Source of the DNA: Phaeobacter sp. 22II1-1F12B
GTDB lineage: Bacteria > Pseudomonadota > Alphaproteobacteria > Rhodobacterales > Rhodobacteraceae
Assembly (NCBI RefSeq): GCF_002210165.1
Contig: NZ_AQQP01000010.1
Span: forward strand, 124,001-188,000
Length of the DNA: 64,000 bases
Direction: 5' to 3'
A program made the translations under genes and the position numbers. Below the pieces are notes generated by a model. That model did not search any database. It was given only the letters and a program-made list of their open reading frames with translations, and was not told the DNA's origin. Positions 1 to 9,675 of the stretch are shown here, in pieces. Numbering within the stretch: position 1 is the stretch's first letter; every line of letters starts with the position of its first letter.

Positions 1-435
1 GGCCGTCACATTGGGGCGGATCGCATCCTCAATATAGGGCGCGGTCGCCGTGCGCAGCAGCCCGATCTTGCCCTTGGCGGTGAAATGATCGGCCCAGAAG
101 GCGACAAGCCGCTCGCGAAATCCGCATTGCGTATGGGTGCAACGCAGCATCGCCCGCATTGCCCATTCCATGCCAACCTCGTTCTGCGCGCGGCGGGCGG
201 CGCGATAGGCCTCGCGTTTTTCCTGATCCTTGGTCTTCTGGAACGCCTTGCGCAGCTTGCGCGTCTCGACCACCCAGGCGCTGAACTGGCCGAAACTGTC
301 GATGGGAAACCGCGTTGCCATCTCGTCCGGCGCGGCAAGCGCGGTCAGCATGGCCTCGGGCGAGGCAGGCGGCGCGACCACCGGCGACATGCCATAGCCA
401 AAGCGCATCTCGGCAAGCTGTGCGGAAAAACCCAT
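1..435 (-). CDS. DUF1800 domain protein, N-terminal part
   Basis: This gene runs off the left edge, so only the first 145 codons are visible. Reading the minus strand from the ATG at 435 gives an open frame starting MGFSAQLAEMRFGYGMSP. Residues 8-20 (EMRFGYGMSP) and the later WADHFTAKGK stretch match the start of the DUF1800 family, proteins of roughly 450-500 residues of unknown function often encoded beside a DUF1501 protein. An AAAGGG sequence sits about 8 bases upstream of the ATG. A basic, alanine-rich stretch (KLRKAFQKTKDQEKREAYRAA region) lies between the two motifs. The family call is by motif resemblance; the missing C-terminal part prevents checking length or the usual partner gene. 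Confidence 0.75.
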   Translation of the reverse strand, partial: MGFSAQLAEMRFGYGMSPVVAPPASPEAMLTALAAPDEMATRFPIDSFGQFSAWVVETRKLRKAFQKTKDQEKREAYRAARRAQNEVGMEWAMRAMLRCTHTQCGFRERLVAFWADHFTAKGKIGLLRTATAPYIEDAIRPNVTA

Positions 436-618
436 GATCCTAACCCTTTAGCATACGTCCCCAAGACCCGGGACCTATCGGCAGTTTGTCGAGATGTTCT
501 GCCGCTTGCACGGGTATAACGCATGAGAGCGGGAAAACCGTCGCTCAACCGGCAATTTTTCGCGAAACCGGAAGGCCCCTCGCCGCGTTCTGCTCTCATG
601 TTTCAAGGGAGCACCCAG

Positions 619-1095
619 ATGACCGACATTTACAGCGCCATCAAGGCAGATCACGACAATCACCGCAAGCTTCTCGACCGGATCGAACATACCTCCGGCG
701 ACAGCAACGACCGACGCGACGCCTGGGATGAATTCTACCGCGATGTCAAAAGCCATGCCGCCGCCGAAGAAGAAACATTCTATTCCAAGCTGATCTCCAA
801 GACATGGGGTCAGGACGCGGCCCGCCATTCCGTTCACGAACACCAGCAGCTTGACGATATCATGGAAGAGCTGAACGAAATGGATATGAGCCTTGGCGGC
901 TGGCTGCAAAAGTTCAAGAAACTGCGCCACGACTACGAACATCACATCGACGAGGAAGAGGACGAAGTGTTCTCCCGCGCCCGCGAAGTCATCGATGAAT
1001 CCGACCTCAATGGCTATGGCGACCGGTTCGAGGCCCGCAAGGCCGAAGAGGTCAAACTGATCGCCAAGAAACGCGAAGACAGTCTCGAGGACTGA
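619..1095 (+). CDS. Hemerythrin HHE-domain protein
   Basis: A 158-residue, very acidic protein with the spacing of a hemerythrin-like four-helix bundle. Possible diiron ligands include His12 or His15 in DHDNH, His46 with Glu50-52 in SHAAAEEE, His73 and His75 in SVHEHQQ, and His104, His108, His109 and Glu113 near the end of the bundle. Family members bind oxygen or sense or store iron; the role here is not shown by the neighbours. The start at 619 is preferred because AAGGGA lies 8-13 bases before it; an in-frame ATG at 598 would add seven residues. The gene is monocistronic and ends at a strong hairpin shared with aspS on the opposite strand. Confidence 0.85.
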   Translation: MTDIYSAIKADHDNHRKLLDRIEHTSGDSNDRRDAWDEFYRDVKSHAAAEEETFYSKLISKTWGQDAARHSVHEHQQLDDIMEELNEMDMSLGGWLQKFKKLRHDYEHHIDEEEDEVFSRAREVIDESDLNGYGDRFEARKAEEVKLIAKKREDSLED

Positions 1096-1117
1096 CAGGC
1101 GAAAGCCTGCAAAACGC

Positions 1118-1157
1118 AAAAAGGCCGTGGCGGAACGCATCCCGCCACGGCCTTTTT
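1118..1157. terminator. Bidirectional terminator between hemerythrin gene and aspS
   Basis: A perfect 11-bp inverted repeat, GGCCGTGGCGG at 1123-1133 and CCGCCACGGCC at 1142-1152, is flanked by A's on the left and T's on the right. It can therefore stop transcription of the two convergent genes on both strands. Confidence 0.85.
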
Positions 1158-1174
1158 CTTGGTTCAAACCGTTG

Positions 1175-2956
1175 TTATTCCTTGGGAAGCACCCTCAGAC
1201 CCAGCTCCATGAGCTGATCGCTTGTTGGATCCGACGGCGCGTTCATCATCAGGTCTTCTGCGCGCTGGTTCATTGGGAACATGATGACCTCGCGGATATT
1301 CGCCTCTTCCGCCAGCAACATCACGATCCGGTCGATCCCGGCAGCACAGCCCCCGTGCGGCGGTGCGCCATACTGGAACGCATTGACCATGCCGCCAAAG
1401 CGTTTCTCGACTTCTTCCTTGCCATAGCCGGCAATTTCAAACGCCTTGAACATGATCTCCGGGCGGTGGTTCCGGATCGCGCCCGAAACCAGCTCATAAC
1501 CGTTGCAGGCAAGGTCATACTGATAGCCCAGCACCTCAAGCGGATCGCCTTCCAGCGCCGCCATCCCGCCCTGCGGCATCGAGAACGGGTTGTGCTCGAA
1601 ATCGATCTTGCCGGTTTCCTCGTCCTTTTCGTAGATCGGGAAATCGACGATCCACGCAAAGGCGAAACGCTCCGTGTCGGTCAGGCCCAGTTCCTCGCCG
1701 ATGACGGTGCGCGCCTTGCCCGCAACGGTCTGGAACGCCGCGGGCTTGCCACCAAGGAAGAAGGCCGCATCGCCGACGCCAAGGCCCAGCTGCTGCCGGA
1801 TCGCCTCGGTCCGCTCGGGGCCGATGTTCTTGGCCAGCGGACCAGCCGCCTCCATCCCATCGCCCTGATCACGCCAGAAGATATAACCCATCCCCGGCAG
1901 GCCCTCTTTCTGGGCGAACGCGTTCATCCGGTCGCAGAACTTGCGCGACCCGCCCGTCGGCGCAGGGATAGCGCGGATCTCGGTGCCTTCCTGCTCCAAC
2001 AGCTTGGCAAAAATCGCAAAACCGGACCCGGCAAAATGCTCCGACACCACCTGCATCTTGATCGGGTTGCGCAGATCGGGCTTGTCGGTCCCATACCAAA
2101 GCGCCGCATCGCGATAGGAAATCTGCGGCCACTCACCCGGCGCATCGACCTTCTTGCCGCCACCGAATTCCTCGAACACACCCGCGATCACCGGCGAGAT
2201 CGTGTCGAACACATCCTGCTGCTCGACAAAGGACATCTCCATGTCGAGTTGATAGAAATCGGTGGGCGAACGGTCGGCCCGCGGGTCCTCGTCGCGGAAA
2301 CAGGGCGCGATCTGGAAATACTTGTCAAAGCCCGACACCATGATCAGCTGCTTGAACTGCTGCGGCGCCTGCGGCAGCGCGTAGAACTTGCCCGGGTGCA
2401 GACGGCTCGGCACAAGGAAGTCGCGCGCGCCTTCGGGCGACGAAGCGGTGATGATCGGTGTCTGGTATTCGCGGAACTTGCGATCCCACATGCGCTTGCG
2501 CAGGCTCGCCACCACGTCCGAGCGCAGCGTCATGTTACGCTGCATCGCCTCGCGGCGCAGGTCGAGGTAACGATAGCGCAGACGCGTCTCCTCGGGATAT
2601 TCCTGATCGCCGAACACGATCAGCGGCAGTTCTTTCGATGCGCCCAGCACCTCGATATCGCGGATGAACACTTCGATCTCGCCGGTCGGCAGCTTGGGGT
2701 TCACCAGTTCCGGATCTCGCGCCTTCACCTCGCCATCGATGCGGATACACCATTCCGAGCGTACTTTTTCCACCTCGGCAAAGGCCGCGCTGTCGGGATC
2801 GCACAGCACCTGAGTCACGCCGTAATGGTCGCGCAGGTCGATGAAAAGAATGCCCCCGTGGTCGCGGACCCGGTGCACCCAGCCCGACAGGCGAACGGTT
2901 TCGCCCACATTTTGGGCAGTCAGGTCGGCGCAGGTATGGCTGCGATATGCGTGCAT
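1175..2956 (-). CDS. aspS: Aspartyl-tRNA synthetase
   Basis: A 593-residue class II aminoacyl-tRNA synthetase of the bacterial type. The N-terminal anticodon-binding OB domain contains [11 protein letters not shown] (residues 25-35). The catalytic core has [10 protein letters not shown] (126-135), QAPQ (196-199), motif 2 FRDED (220-224) and a C-terminal motif 3 with GIDR. The large GAD insertion typical of bacterial AspRS accounts for the length. His33 in RDHGG occupies the position where E. coli has Leu; in Pseudomonas the equivalent His is known to mark a non-discriminating enzyme that also charges tRNA-Asn, so this enzyme may work with GatCAB. That specificity is inference. It is convergent with the hemerythrin-like gene and shares its terminator. 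Confidence 0.97.
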   Translation of the reverse strand: MHAYRSHTCADLTAQNVGETVRLSGWVHRVRDHGGILFIDLRDHYGVTQVLCDPDSAAFAEVEKVRSEWCIRIDGEVKARDPELVNPKLPTGEIEVFIRDIEVLGASKELPLIVFGDQEYPEETRLRYRYLDLRREAMQRNMTLRSDVVASLRKRMWDRKFREYQTPIITASSPEGARDFLVPSRLHPGKFYALPQAPQQFKQLIMVSGFDKYFQIAPCFRDEDPRADRSPTDFYQLDMEMSFVEQQDVFDTISPVIAGVFEEFGGGKKVDAPGEWPQISYRDAALWYGTDKPDLRNPIKMQVVSEHFAGSGFAIFAKLLEQEGTEIRAIPAPTGGSRKFCDRMNAFAQKEGLPGMGYIFWRDQGDGMEAAGPLAKNIGPERTEAIRQQLGLGVGDAAFFLGGKPAAFQTVAGKARTVIGEELGLTDTERFAFAWIVDFPIYEKDEETGKIDFEHNPFSMPQGGMAALEGDPLEVLGYQYDLACNGYELVSGAIRNHRPEIMFKAFEIAGYGKEEVEKRFGGMVNAFQYGAPPHGGCAAGIDRIVMLLAEEANIREVIMFPMNQRAEDLMMNAPSDPTSDQLMELGLRVLPKE

Positions 2957-3128
2957 TACTCAATCCTTCAAGGGCATTTGGCGGGTCGCGCCGATACAGC
3001 CCGACAGCCACCGGAAGTCAAGGCCCCCCGCGAATCCGGGCATTTATCAAAAAAATGTTTGGAATACGCCGTTCGAGAGCTATTCTTCTGACCGCGTTAG
3101 ATAAAAGTGTTAACAAAACCTTTCTCGG

Positions 3129-4364
3129 GTGAATGAGATGTGGCAAACCATTTTTGAAAAAATGGTGTCGCGGCTGATCCAGAACGGAGAATTACGCGTC
3201 ACCTATCCCGATGGCCGGACCCGGTCCTTCGGCCCCGGTGGTGCCCTGACCGCCGCCATCCACATAAAAGACAAGTCGCTGTTCAAGGGCCTCTGCACCC
3301 ATCCCGATCTCGCCCTGGGCGAAGCCTACATGGATGAACGTCTCACCATCGAGAACAACGATATCGAAGGCCTGATCAAGCTGGTCCTGCGCAACTCCTA
3401 TACCAGTGTTCTGCCGCCTTGGGTGCAATTCGCCGACCGCACCCGTTTTGCGCTTGGCCGCTGGATTCAGCGCAACACCCCGGAACTGGCCCGCTCCAAC
3501 GTCTCGCACCATTACGACCTGTCCAACGATTTCTATCGGCTCTTCCTCGATGAGGACATGCAATACAGCTGCGCCTATTTCACCGATCCCGCCATGTCGC
3601 TCGAAGAGGCACAGATTGCGAAAAAGAACCATATCGCGCAAAAACTGCATATCGAACCGGGCATGCGAGTGCTCGACATCGGCTGCGGCTGGGGCGGCAT
3701 GGCCATCACCCTCGCCCGCGACTACGGCGCCCGCGTGACCGGTGTCACGCTCTCCCGCGAACAACTTGCCCTCGCCCGCGAACGCGCCGCCGAACAGGGC
3801 CTTTCCGATGTCATCGACTTCCGGCTGATCGATTATCGCGAAATCAACGAGCCCTTCGACCGGATCGTATCGGTCGGCATGCTCGAACACGTGGGCCTGC
3901 CCCATTACGCGGAATATTTCGACAAGGTCAGCGACCTCCTCTCCCCCGACGGCATCGCCCTGATCCACACCATCGGGCGCAGCGGCCCGCCAATGGCGGA
4001 ATCTGAATGGATCACGAAATACATTTTCCCCGGCGGCTACGTCCCCTCCCTGTCGGAACTCGCCCCGCCGATCGAGAAATCCGGCCTCTGGAATGCCGAC
4101 CTCGAAGTGCTGCGCCTTCATTACGCGATGACCCTGCGGCACTGGCTGCAGCGCTTCGATGACAATATCGACAAGGTGCGCGAAACCCATGACGACCGCT
4201 TCATCCGCATGTGGCGCTATTACCTGACGGTCTGCTTCCTCGCCTTCGAGGAACAGAAACAGGCAGTCTTCCAGTTCCAGTTGACCCACCGCCGCGATGC
4301 GGTCCCGATCACGCGCGACTATCTCTACCACGATCACGGCCCAAGACGTCAGGCCGCCGAGTAA
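3129..4364 (+). CDS. cfa: Cyclopropane-fatty-acyl-phospholipid synthase family protein
   Basis: A 411-residue SAM-dependent enzyme that adds a methylene group across the double bond of phospholipid acyl chains. Visible family motifs are VSHHYDLSNDFYRLFLD (125-141), QYSCAYF (145-151), the SAM-binding VLDIGCGWGG (181-190), and GMLEHVG. Length fits Cfa. The frame opens at a GTG (3129) with an ATG three codons later (3138); neither has a strong Shine-Dalgarno sequence, so the start is uncertain by three residues. It is divergent from aspS. A closely related methyltransferase acting on unsaturated lipids (for example 11-methyl fatty acid formation in alphaproteobacteria) cannot be excluded. Confidence 0.9.
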   Translation: MNEMWQTIFEKMVSRLIQNGELRVTYPDGRTRSFGPGGALTAAIHIKDKSLFKGLCTHPDLALGEAYMDERLTIENNDIEGLIKLVLRNSYTSVLPPWVQFADRTRFALGRWIQRNTPELARSNVSHHYDLSNDFYRLFLDEDMQYSCAYFTDPAMSLEEAQIAKKNHIAQKLHIEPGMRVLDIGCGWGGMAITLARDYGARVTGVTLSREQLALARERAAEQGLSDVIDFRLIDYREINEPFDRIVSVGMLEHVGLPHYAEYFDKVSDLLSPDGIALIHTIGRSGPPMAESEWITKYIFPGGYVPSLSELAPPIEKSGLWNADLEVLRLHYAMTLRHWLQRFDDNIDKVRETHDDRFIRMWRYYLTVCFLAFEEQKQAVFQFQLTHRRDAVPITRDYLYHDHGPRRQAAE

Positions 4365-4394
4365 TCCCCGACGCCCCGGCAGACCGCCCCGCCC

Positions 4395-4430
4395 CTTCTT
4401 TGGGTCCTAAAATATCCCCGCCGGAGGCAT
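4395..4430 (-). repeat. 36-bp intergenic repeat, copy 1
   Basis: Read on the minus strand, this 36-bp stretch is identical to the plus strand at 22431-22466 and differs by one base from 29665-29700. Its core is CCGGCGGGGATATTTT. It lies between cfa and carB. Unlike the other two copies it has no GC-rich hairpin directly on its 5' side. Confidence 0.8.
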
Positions 4431-4490
4431 GAAAACTTTTGCCCCCGCCCTCCGCAGGCGCCACGCCGCAAAAGAGGCGCAAACGCCCCC

Positions 4491-4518
4491 TTGCACCCGC
4501 TTGCTCCATGCCTATAAC
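4491..4518 (+). promoter_or_regulatory. Candidate sigma-70 promoter for carB
   Basis: TTGCAC at 4491-4496 and TATAAC at 4513-4518 are separated by 16 bases. The predicted transcript start would be about 60 bases before the carB ATG. This is a motif match only. Confidence 0.5.
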
Positions 4519-4583
4519 GCAGGACAATTTGGGCGCGCCTGCCAGCCGCGCTCCCCGCATCGCAATTCAAGAGGGGCCGTGAC

Positions 4584-7500
4584 ATGCCAAAAAGAACCGA
4601 TATCAAATCCATCATGATCATCGGCGCCGGCCCCATCATCATCGGACAGGCCTGCGAATTCGACTATTCCGGCGCACAGGCGTGTAAAGCCCTGCGCGAG
4701 GAAGGCTACCGGGTCATCCTCGTGAACTCCAACCCCGCGACGATCATGACCGATCCGGGCCTGGCCGACGCCACCTATATCGAACCGATCACGCCTGAGG
4801 TCGTGGCCAAGATCATCGAAAAGGAACGCCCCGACGCGCTGCTGCCGACCATGGGCGGGCAAACCGGCCTGAACACCTCGCTGGCCCTCGAAGAGATGGG
4901 CGTGCTGGAGAAATTCGGCGTCGAAATGATCGGCGCCAAGCGCGAAGCCATTGAAATGGCCGAAGATCGCGCGCTGTTCCGCGAAGCGATGGACCGGCTC
5001 GGCATCGAAAACCCCAAGGCCACGATCGTCACCGCCCCGACGGGCGCCAATGGCAAAAAAGACCTCAACGCCGGTGTGCAGCTCGCACTCGAGGCGCTCG
5101 AGCACGTGGGCCTGCCCGCGATCATCCGCCCCGCCTTTACACTTGGCGGCACCGGTGGCGGCGTCGCCTATAACCGCGACGATTACGAACATTACTGCCG
5201 CTCGGGCATGGACGCCTCGCCGATGGGCCAGATCCTCGTCGATGAATCCCTGCTCGGCTGGAAAGAGTTCGAAATGGAGGTGGTGCGCGACACCGCCGAT
5301 AACGCGATCATCGTCTGCTCCATCGAGAACGTCGACCCGATGGGCGTGCACACGGGCGATTCGATCACCGTCGCACCGGCGCTCACGCTGACCGACAAGG
5401 AATACCAGATCATGCGCAACGGCTCGATCGCCGTGCTGCGCGAAATCGGTGTCGAAACCGGCGGCTCCAACGTGCAATGGGCGATCAACCCGGTCGATGG
5501 CCGCATGGTCGTGATCGAAATGAACCCGCGTGTTTCCCGCTCCTCGGCGCTGGCGTCCAAGGCCACCGGCTTCCCGATCGCCAAGATCGCCGCCAAGCTC
5601 GCCGTCGGCTACACGCTGGACGAGCTCGACAATGACATCACTAAGGTCACCCCGGCGTCCTTCGAGCCGACCATCGACTACGTGGTCACCAAGATCCCGA
5701 AATTCGCCTTCGAGAAATTCCCCGGCTCCAAGCCCGAACTCACCACCGCAATGAAATCCGTGGGCGAAGCGATGGCCATCGGCCGCACCATCCACGAATC
5801 GCTGCAAAAGGCGCTCGCCTCGATGGAATCCGGCCTTACCGGTTTCGACGAGATCGAAATCGCGGGGTTCGACGCCTCCCAGCCCGAGGATTCCGCCGAT
5901 AACAAGGCCGCGCTGGTCAAGGCGATCAGCCAGCAGACCCCGGACCGGATGCGCACCATCGCGCAGGCGATGCGCCACGGCATGAGCGATGTCGACATCC
6001 ATGGCGTCACCATGTTCGACCCGTGGTTCCTTGCCCGGATTCGCGAAATCGTCGAAACCGAAGCCGACCTGCGCAAGAACGGCCTGCCCACCACGACCGA
6101 AGGCCTGCGCGCGGTCAAGATGATGGGCTTTACCGATGCCCGTCTAGGCAAGCTCACCGGCCGCGACGAAGACAACGTGCGCCGCGCCCGCCGCAATCTC
6201 GACGTGAACGCGGTGTTCAAGCGGATCGACACCTGCGCCGCCGAATTCGAGGCGCAGACGCCTTACATGTACTCGACCTATGAAACCCCGGTTTATGGCG
6301 AGGTCGAATGCGAAGCCCGCCCCTCCGACCGCAAAAAGGTCGTGATCCTCGGCGGCGGCCCGAACCGGATCGGCCAAGGTATCGAATTCGACTACTGCTG
6401 CTGCCACGCCTGTTTCGCCCTCACCGACGCGGGCTATGAAACCATCATGGTCAACTGCAACCCGGAAACGGTGTCGACCGACTACGACACCTCGGACCGG
6501 CTCTATTTCGAACCGCTGACCTTTGAACATGTGATGGAAATCCTGCGGGTCGAACAGACCAACGGCACGCTCCACGGTGTCATCGTGCAGTTCGGCGGCC
6601 AGACCCCGCTGAAACTCGCCAATGCGCTCGAAGCCGAAGGTATCCCGATCCTTGGCACCACCCCCGACGCCATCGACCTCGCCGAGGACCGCGAGCGGTT
6701 CCAGGACCTCGTCAACCGCCTCGGGCTGCGCCAGCCCAAGAACGGCATCGCCTCGACCGACACCCAGGCGCTTGAAATCGCGGATGAAATCGGCTTCCCG
6801 CTGGTGATCCGCCCGTCGTACGTTCTGGGCGGTCGCGCAATGGAAATCGTGCGCGACATGGACCAGCTCAAACGCTATATCCGCGACGCGGTGGTGGTGT
6901 CCGGCGACAGCCCCGTGCTGCTCGACAGCTATCTCTCCGGCGCGATTGAACTCGACGTAGACGCGCTCTGCGACGGCAAACAGGTCCATGTGGCCGGCAT
7001 CATGCAGCATATCGAAGAGGCCGGCGTGCACTCGGGCGACAGCGCCTGCTCCCTGCCGCCCTATTCGCTCTCCAAGGACGTGATCGACGAGATCAAGAAA
7101 CAGACCGAGGCACTGGCCCACGGGCTGAACGTGGTCGGGCTGATGAACGTCCAGTTCGCGGTCAAAACCAACGAAAAAGGCGAAGACGAGATCTTCCTGA
7201 TCGAGGTCAACCCACGCGCCTCGCGCACCGTGCCATTTGTCGCCAAGGCCACCGACAGCGCCATCGCCTCGATTGCCGCCCGTGTCATGGCGGGCGAGCC
7301 GCTCACCAACTTCCCGATGCGTGCGCCCTATGACACCGATGCGGATTACGACGATGTCCTGCCGCTGGGTGATCCGATGACGCTGGCCGACCCCGACATG
7401 CCGTGGTTCTCGGTGAAAGAGGCGGTGCTGCCCTTCGCCCGTTTCCCCGGTGTCGATACGATCCTCGGGCCGGAAATGCGCTCCACCGGCGAAGTCATGG

Positions 7501-7958
7501 GCTGGGACCGCTCCTTCCCCCGCGCCTTCCTCAAGGCACAGATGGGCGCGGGCAACCCGCTCCCCCGTGAAGGTCGCGCCTTTTTGTCGATCCGCGACAT
7601 GGACAAGACGCCCCAGATGCTGGATGCGGCGCAAACCCTTGTATCGCTTGGCTTTGACATCGTCGCCACGCGCGGCACCAAGGCATGGCTCGACGGGCAT
7701 GGCGTGCCCTGCACCGCCGTGAACAAGGTCTACGAGGGCCGCCCTGACGTGGTCGACATGATGAAGGACGGTGGCATCCACCTCGTCATGAACACCACTG
7801 AAGGCACTCAGGCGGTCGAGGATTCCAAGGGCATCCGCTCTGTCGCGCTTTATGACAAGATCCCCTATTTCACCACCGCCGCCGGTGCCCATGCCGCCGC
7901 ACAGGCGATCAAGGCGCAGGCCGAGGGTGACGTCGGCGTCAAGGCGCTTCAGGGCTAA
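4584..7958 (+). CDS. carB: Carbamoyl-phosphate synthase large subunit
   Basis: An 1124-residue ATP-grasp enzyme that makes carbamoyl phosphate from bicarbonate, ammonia delivered by the CarA glutaminase subunit, and two ATP, feeding pyrimidine and arginine synthesis. Both halves of the internal duplication are visible: the first begins [24 protein letters not shown] near residue 6 and the second [23 protein letters not shown] near residue 585. A C-terminal MGS-like allosteric domain follows residue about 990. GAGGGG precedes the ATG. carA is not adjacent, so the subunits are encoded apart, as is common in this order. A UUCG-loop terminator follows directly. Confidence 0.98.
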   Translation: MPKRTDIKSIMIIGAGPIIIGQACEFDYSGAQACKALREEGYRVILVNSNPATIMTDPGLADATYIEPITPEVVAKIIEKERPDALLPTMGGQTGLNTSLALEEMGVLEKFGVEMIGAKREAIEMAEDRALFREAMDRLGIENPKATIVTAPTGANGKKDLNAGVQLALEALEHVGLPAIIRPAFTLGGTGGGVAYNRDDYEHYCRSGMDASPMGQILVDESLLGWKEFEMEVVRDTADNAIIVCSIENVDPMGVHTGDSITVAPALTLTDKEYQIMRNGSIAVLREIGVETGGSNVQWAINPVDGRMVVIEMNPRVSRSSALASKATGFPIAKIAAKLAVGYTLDELDNDITKVTPASFEPTIDYVVTKIPKFAFEKFPGSKPELTTAMKSVGEAMAIGRTIHESLQKALASMESGLTGFDEIEIAGFDASQPEDSADNKAALVKAISQQTPDRMRTIAQAMRHGMSDVDIHGVTMFDPWFLARIREIVETEADLRKNGLPTTTEGLRAVKMMGFTDARLGKLTGRDEDNVRRARRNLDVNAVFKRIDTCAAEFEAQTPYMYSTYETPVYGEVECEARPSDRKKVVILGGGPNRIGQGIEFDYCCCHACFALTDAGYETIMVNCNPETVSTDYDTSDRLYFEPLTFEHVMEILRVEQTNGTLHGVIVQFGGQTPLKLANALEAEGIPILGTTPDAIDLAEDRERFQDLVNRLGLRQPKNGIASTDTQALEIADEIGFPLVIRPSYVLGGRAMEIVRDMDQLKRYIRDAVVVSGDSPVLLDSYLSGAIELDVDALCDGKQVHVAGIMQHIEEAGVHSGDSACSLPPYSLSKDVIDEIKKQTEALAHGLNVVGLMNVQFAVKTNEKGEDEIFLIEVNPRASRTVPFVAKATDSAIASIAARVMAGEPLTNFPMRAPYDTDADYDDVLPLGDPMTLADPDMPWFSVKEAVLPFARFPGVDTILGPEMRSTGEVMGWDRSFPRAFLKAQMGAGNPLPREGRAFLSIRDMDKTPQMLDAAQTLVSLGFDIVATRGTKAWLDGHGVPCTAVNKVYEGRPDVVDMMKDGGIHLVMNTTEGTQAVEDSKGIRSVALYDKIPYFTTAAGAHAAAQAIKAQAEGDVGVKALQG

Positions 7959-7966
7959 CGTGATCG

Positions 7967-7992
7967 CGGCCTGCCTTCGGGCGGGCCGTTTT
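7967..7992 (+). terminator. carB terminator
   Basis: CGGCCTGCC (7967-7975) pairs with GGCGGGCCG (7980-7988) around a TTCG tetraloop, with one T-G wobble, and is followed by TTTT. Confidence 0.8.
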
Positions 7993-8100
7993 GCATTCCA
8001 AACGGAACTGGCCACCGCACCAGACCTGTCGCAAATTTCCAACGCCCCGGACAAAAATCCCGCCGAAAGCGCCCTGCCCGGCCGCGTTCGCAAGATTTGA

Positions 8101-8130
8101 TTGACCCCGTCACCGACAGCTTTCTACAAT
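8101..8130 (+). promoter_or_regulatory. Candidate promoter for the 26-residue lipoprotein gene
   Basis: TTGACC at 8101-8106 and TACAAT at 8125-8130 are 18 bases apart. The promoter lies after the carB terminator and about 70 bases before the ATG at 8203, which supports independent expression of the tiny gene. Confidence 0.5.
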
Positions 8131-8202
8131 TTCGGCCAATCAGAAATGGTAAAAGACAAGCGCCGCAAAAGTGGCCCACACCAATTGACCGGAGCAGTCC
8201 CC

Positions 8203-8283
8203 ATGCGTATCGCAATCGCCCTTCTTGCCCTGACGGCCCTTTCAGCCTGCATCAACGTGGTGCCGCTCGTCCCCTTCGTCTGA
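8203..8283 (+). CDS. Tiny (26-residue) lipoprotein
   Basis: The ATG at 8203 starts a 26-codon frame: a positively charged start (MRIAI), a hydrophobic core, a lipobox LSAC ending at Cys16, then only ten residues with the pattern NVVPLVPFV. GGAG sits 9-12 bases upstream and a plausible promoter precedes it. Lipoprotein processing would leave a lipid-anchored peptide of about 11 residues. I recall similar very short lipobox proteins ending in a PFI/PFV-like tail in Rhodobacterales genomes, but no function is known to me. It could instead be a leader peptide for the FabH-like gene downstream, but the perfect lipobox argues for a real product. Confidence 0.65.
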   Translation: MRIAIALLALTALSACINVVPLVPFV

Positions 8284-8313
8284 CGCGACACTGGTATTTG
8301 CTGCACTGCGGCG

Positions 8314-8362
8314 GTGTACAGGGGGTGTACGGCTTGTGCACGGGCTGTGCATCGCTGCTGCA
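8314..8362. repeat. Five 11-bp phased repeats
   Basis: The pentamer GTGTA or GTGCA (last copy CTGCA) recurs at 8314, 8325, 8336, 8347 and 8358, exactly 11 bases apart, with C/G-rich spacers such as CGGGC. The period is close to one helical turn, so the copies face the same side of the DNA. They lie between the tiny lipoprotein gene and the FabH-like gene, 165-210 bases before the latter. Confidence 0.6.
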
Positions 8363-8525
8363 CGGGCCTGGAACCGCGCGTCACTACCGGCCGCTGCGTT
8401 AACCTTTGCAGGTCTTTACCCTTCCCCGCCTTCCCGGTTAACAGGGCGGACGGTCCAACGCTCAACCCTTGCGAGCGGCCTGCCCCCGATATAGTTTTGT
8501 CAGACACAAGCAAAGGAAAGCTCTG

Positions 8526-9653
8526 GTGACCCACATCCCCGCGATAACCGGAACCGGTGTCTTTACACCCGAACAGGTCATTACCAACGCGGAACTGGTC
8601 ACCGCTTTCAACGCCTATGCCGAGCGTTACAATGCCGAACACGCGGATGAAATCGCCGCAGGCACGCTCGAGGCCAAGGCCCCCTCGTCCGAGGAATTCA
8701 TCGTCAAGGCCTCGGGGATCGAACAGCGCTACGTGATTGATAAATCAGGTATTCTCGACCCAACCCGCATGTATCCCGCGCTGCGTCAGCGCAGCGACGA
8801 CGAACCCTCGCTGATGGCGGAAATGGCGCTGGACGCCGCGCAAAAGGCGCTGGCAATGGCCGGTCGCAAAGGGGAAGAAATCGATCTGGTGATCTGCGCC
8901 GCCTCGAACATGGAACGCGCCTATCCGGCGATGGCGGTGGAAATTCAAAGCCTTATCGGCGCGGGCGGCTTTGCCTTCGACATGAACGTGGCCTGTTCCT
9001 CGGCGACATTCGGCATTCAGGCCGCCGCCGACATGGTCCGCGCGGGCTCGGCCCACCGTGCGCTGGTGGTCAATCCGGAAATCTGCTCGGGCCATCTGGA
9101 ATGGCGCGATCGCGACTGCCACTTCATCTTTGGTGACGTGGCAACCGCGACAGTCATCGAACCCGCGGACGAAGCCAAGGGCGGCTATTTCGAAATCCGC
9201 TCCACCCGCTGCGCCACGGAGTTTTCCAATAACATCCGCAATAACAATGGCTTCCTGCGCCGCTCGCGCCCCGATGGCGTGGCCGACCGCCGTGACATGC
9301 AGTTCATGCAGAACGGCAGGAAAGTGTTCAAGGAAGTCGTGCCCATGGTCAGCCAGCACATCATGTCCCACCTCGCCGACGAACATGTCGAGGCGGACCA
9401 GCTGAAACGCCTCTGGCTGCACCAGGCCAACAAATCCATGAACGATTTCATCGGCCGCAAAGTGCTGGGCCGTGAACCCGCGCCCGGAGAGCAACCCAAT
9501 ATCCTGCAGGATTACGCCAACACCTCCTCCGCCGGGTCGATCATCGCCTTCGCCAAGAATTCCGAGGATTTCACCGAGGGCGATCTGGGCCTGATCTGCT
9601 CCTTTGGTGCCGGCTATTCCGTGGGTTCGGTGCTTCTAGAGCGCCACGGTTAA
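8526..9653 (+). CDS. Beta-ketoacyl-ACP synthase III-like enzyme
   Basis: A 375-residue thiolase-fold condensing enzyme. The FabH catalytic triad is visible: Cys157 in NVACSSATFG, His299 in LHQAN and Asn332 in ANTSSAGS. It is about 55 residues longer than E. coli FabH because of an acidic insertion near residues 30-60 (between the first strand and SGIEQRYV). Family members start fatty acid synthesis by condensing acetyl-CoA with malonyl-ACP; the insertion marks a separate subgroup, so other acyl substrates are possible. The GTG at 8526 is chosen because AAAGGAAAG lies just upstream; the frame extends further 5' without a ribosome site. Thymidine kinase follows 22 bases later and may be co-transcribed. 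Confidence 0.88.
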   Translation: MTHIPAITGTGVFTPEQVITNAELVTAFNAYAERYNAEHADEIAAGTLEAKAPSSEEFIVKASGIEQRYVIDKSGILDPTRMYPALRQRSDDEPSLMAEMALDAAQKALAMAGRKGEEIDLVICAASNMERAYPAMAVEIQSLIGAGGFAFDMNVACSSATFGIQAAADMVRAGSAHRALVVNPEICSGHLEWRDRDCHFIFGDVATATVIEPADEAKGGYFEIRSTRCATEFSNNIRNNNGFLRRSRPDGVADRRDMQFMQNGRKVFKEVVPMVSQHIMSHLADEHVEADQLKRLWLHQANKSMNDFIGRKVLGREPAPGEQPNILQDYANTSSAGSIIAFAKNSEDFTEGDLGLICSFGAGYSVGSVLLERHG

Positions 9654-9675
9654 TATCGCCTGAAGAGAACGACCC

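Noticed and set aside
1127-3091. Long open frame on the plus strand opposite aspS (654 codons)
   Set aside because: It mirrors the reading frame of aspS, has no family motif and no ribosome site; long antisense frames are common in GC-rich genomes.
6144-8093. Long open frame opposite carB (649 codons)
   Set aside because: Composition is His/Gly/Val-rich as expected for the antisense of a GC-rich gene, with no recognisable domain.
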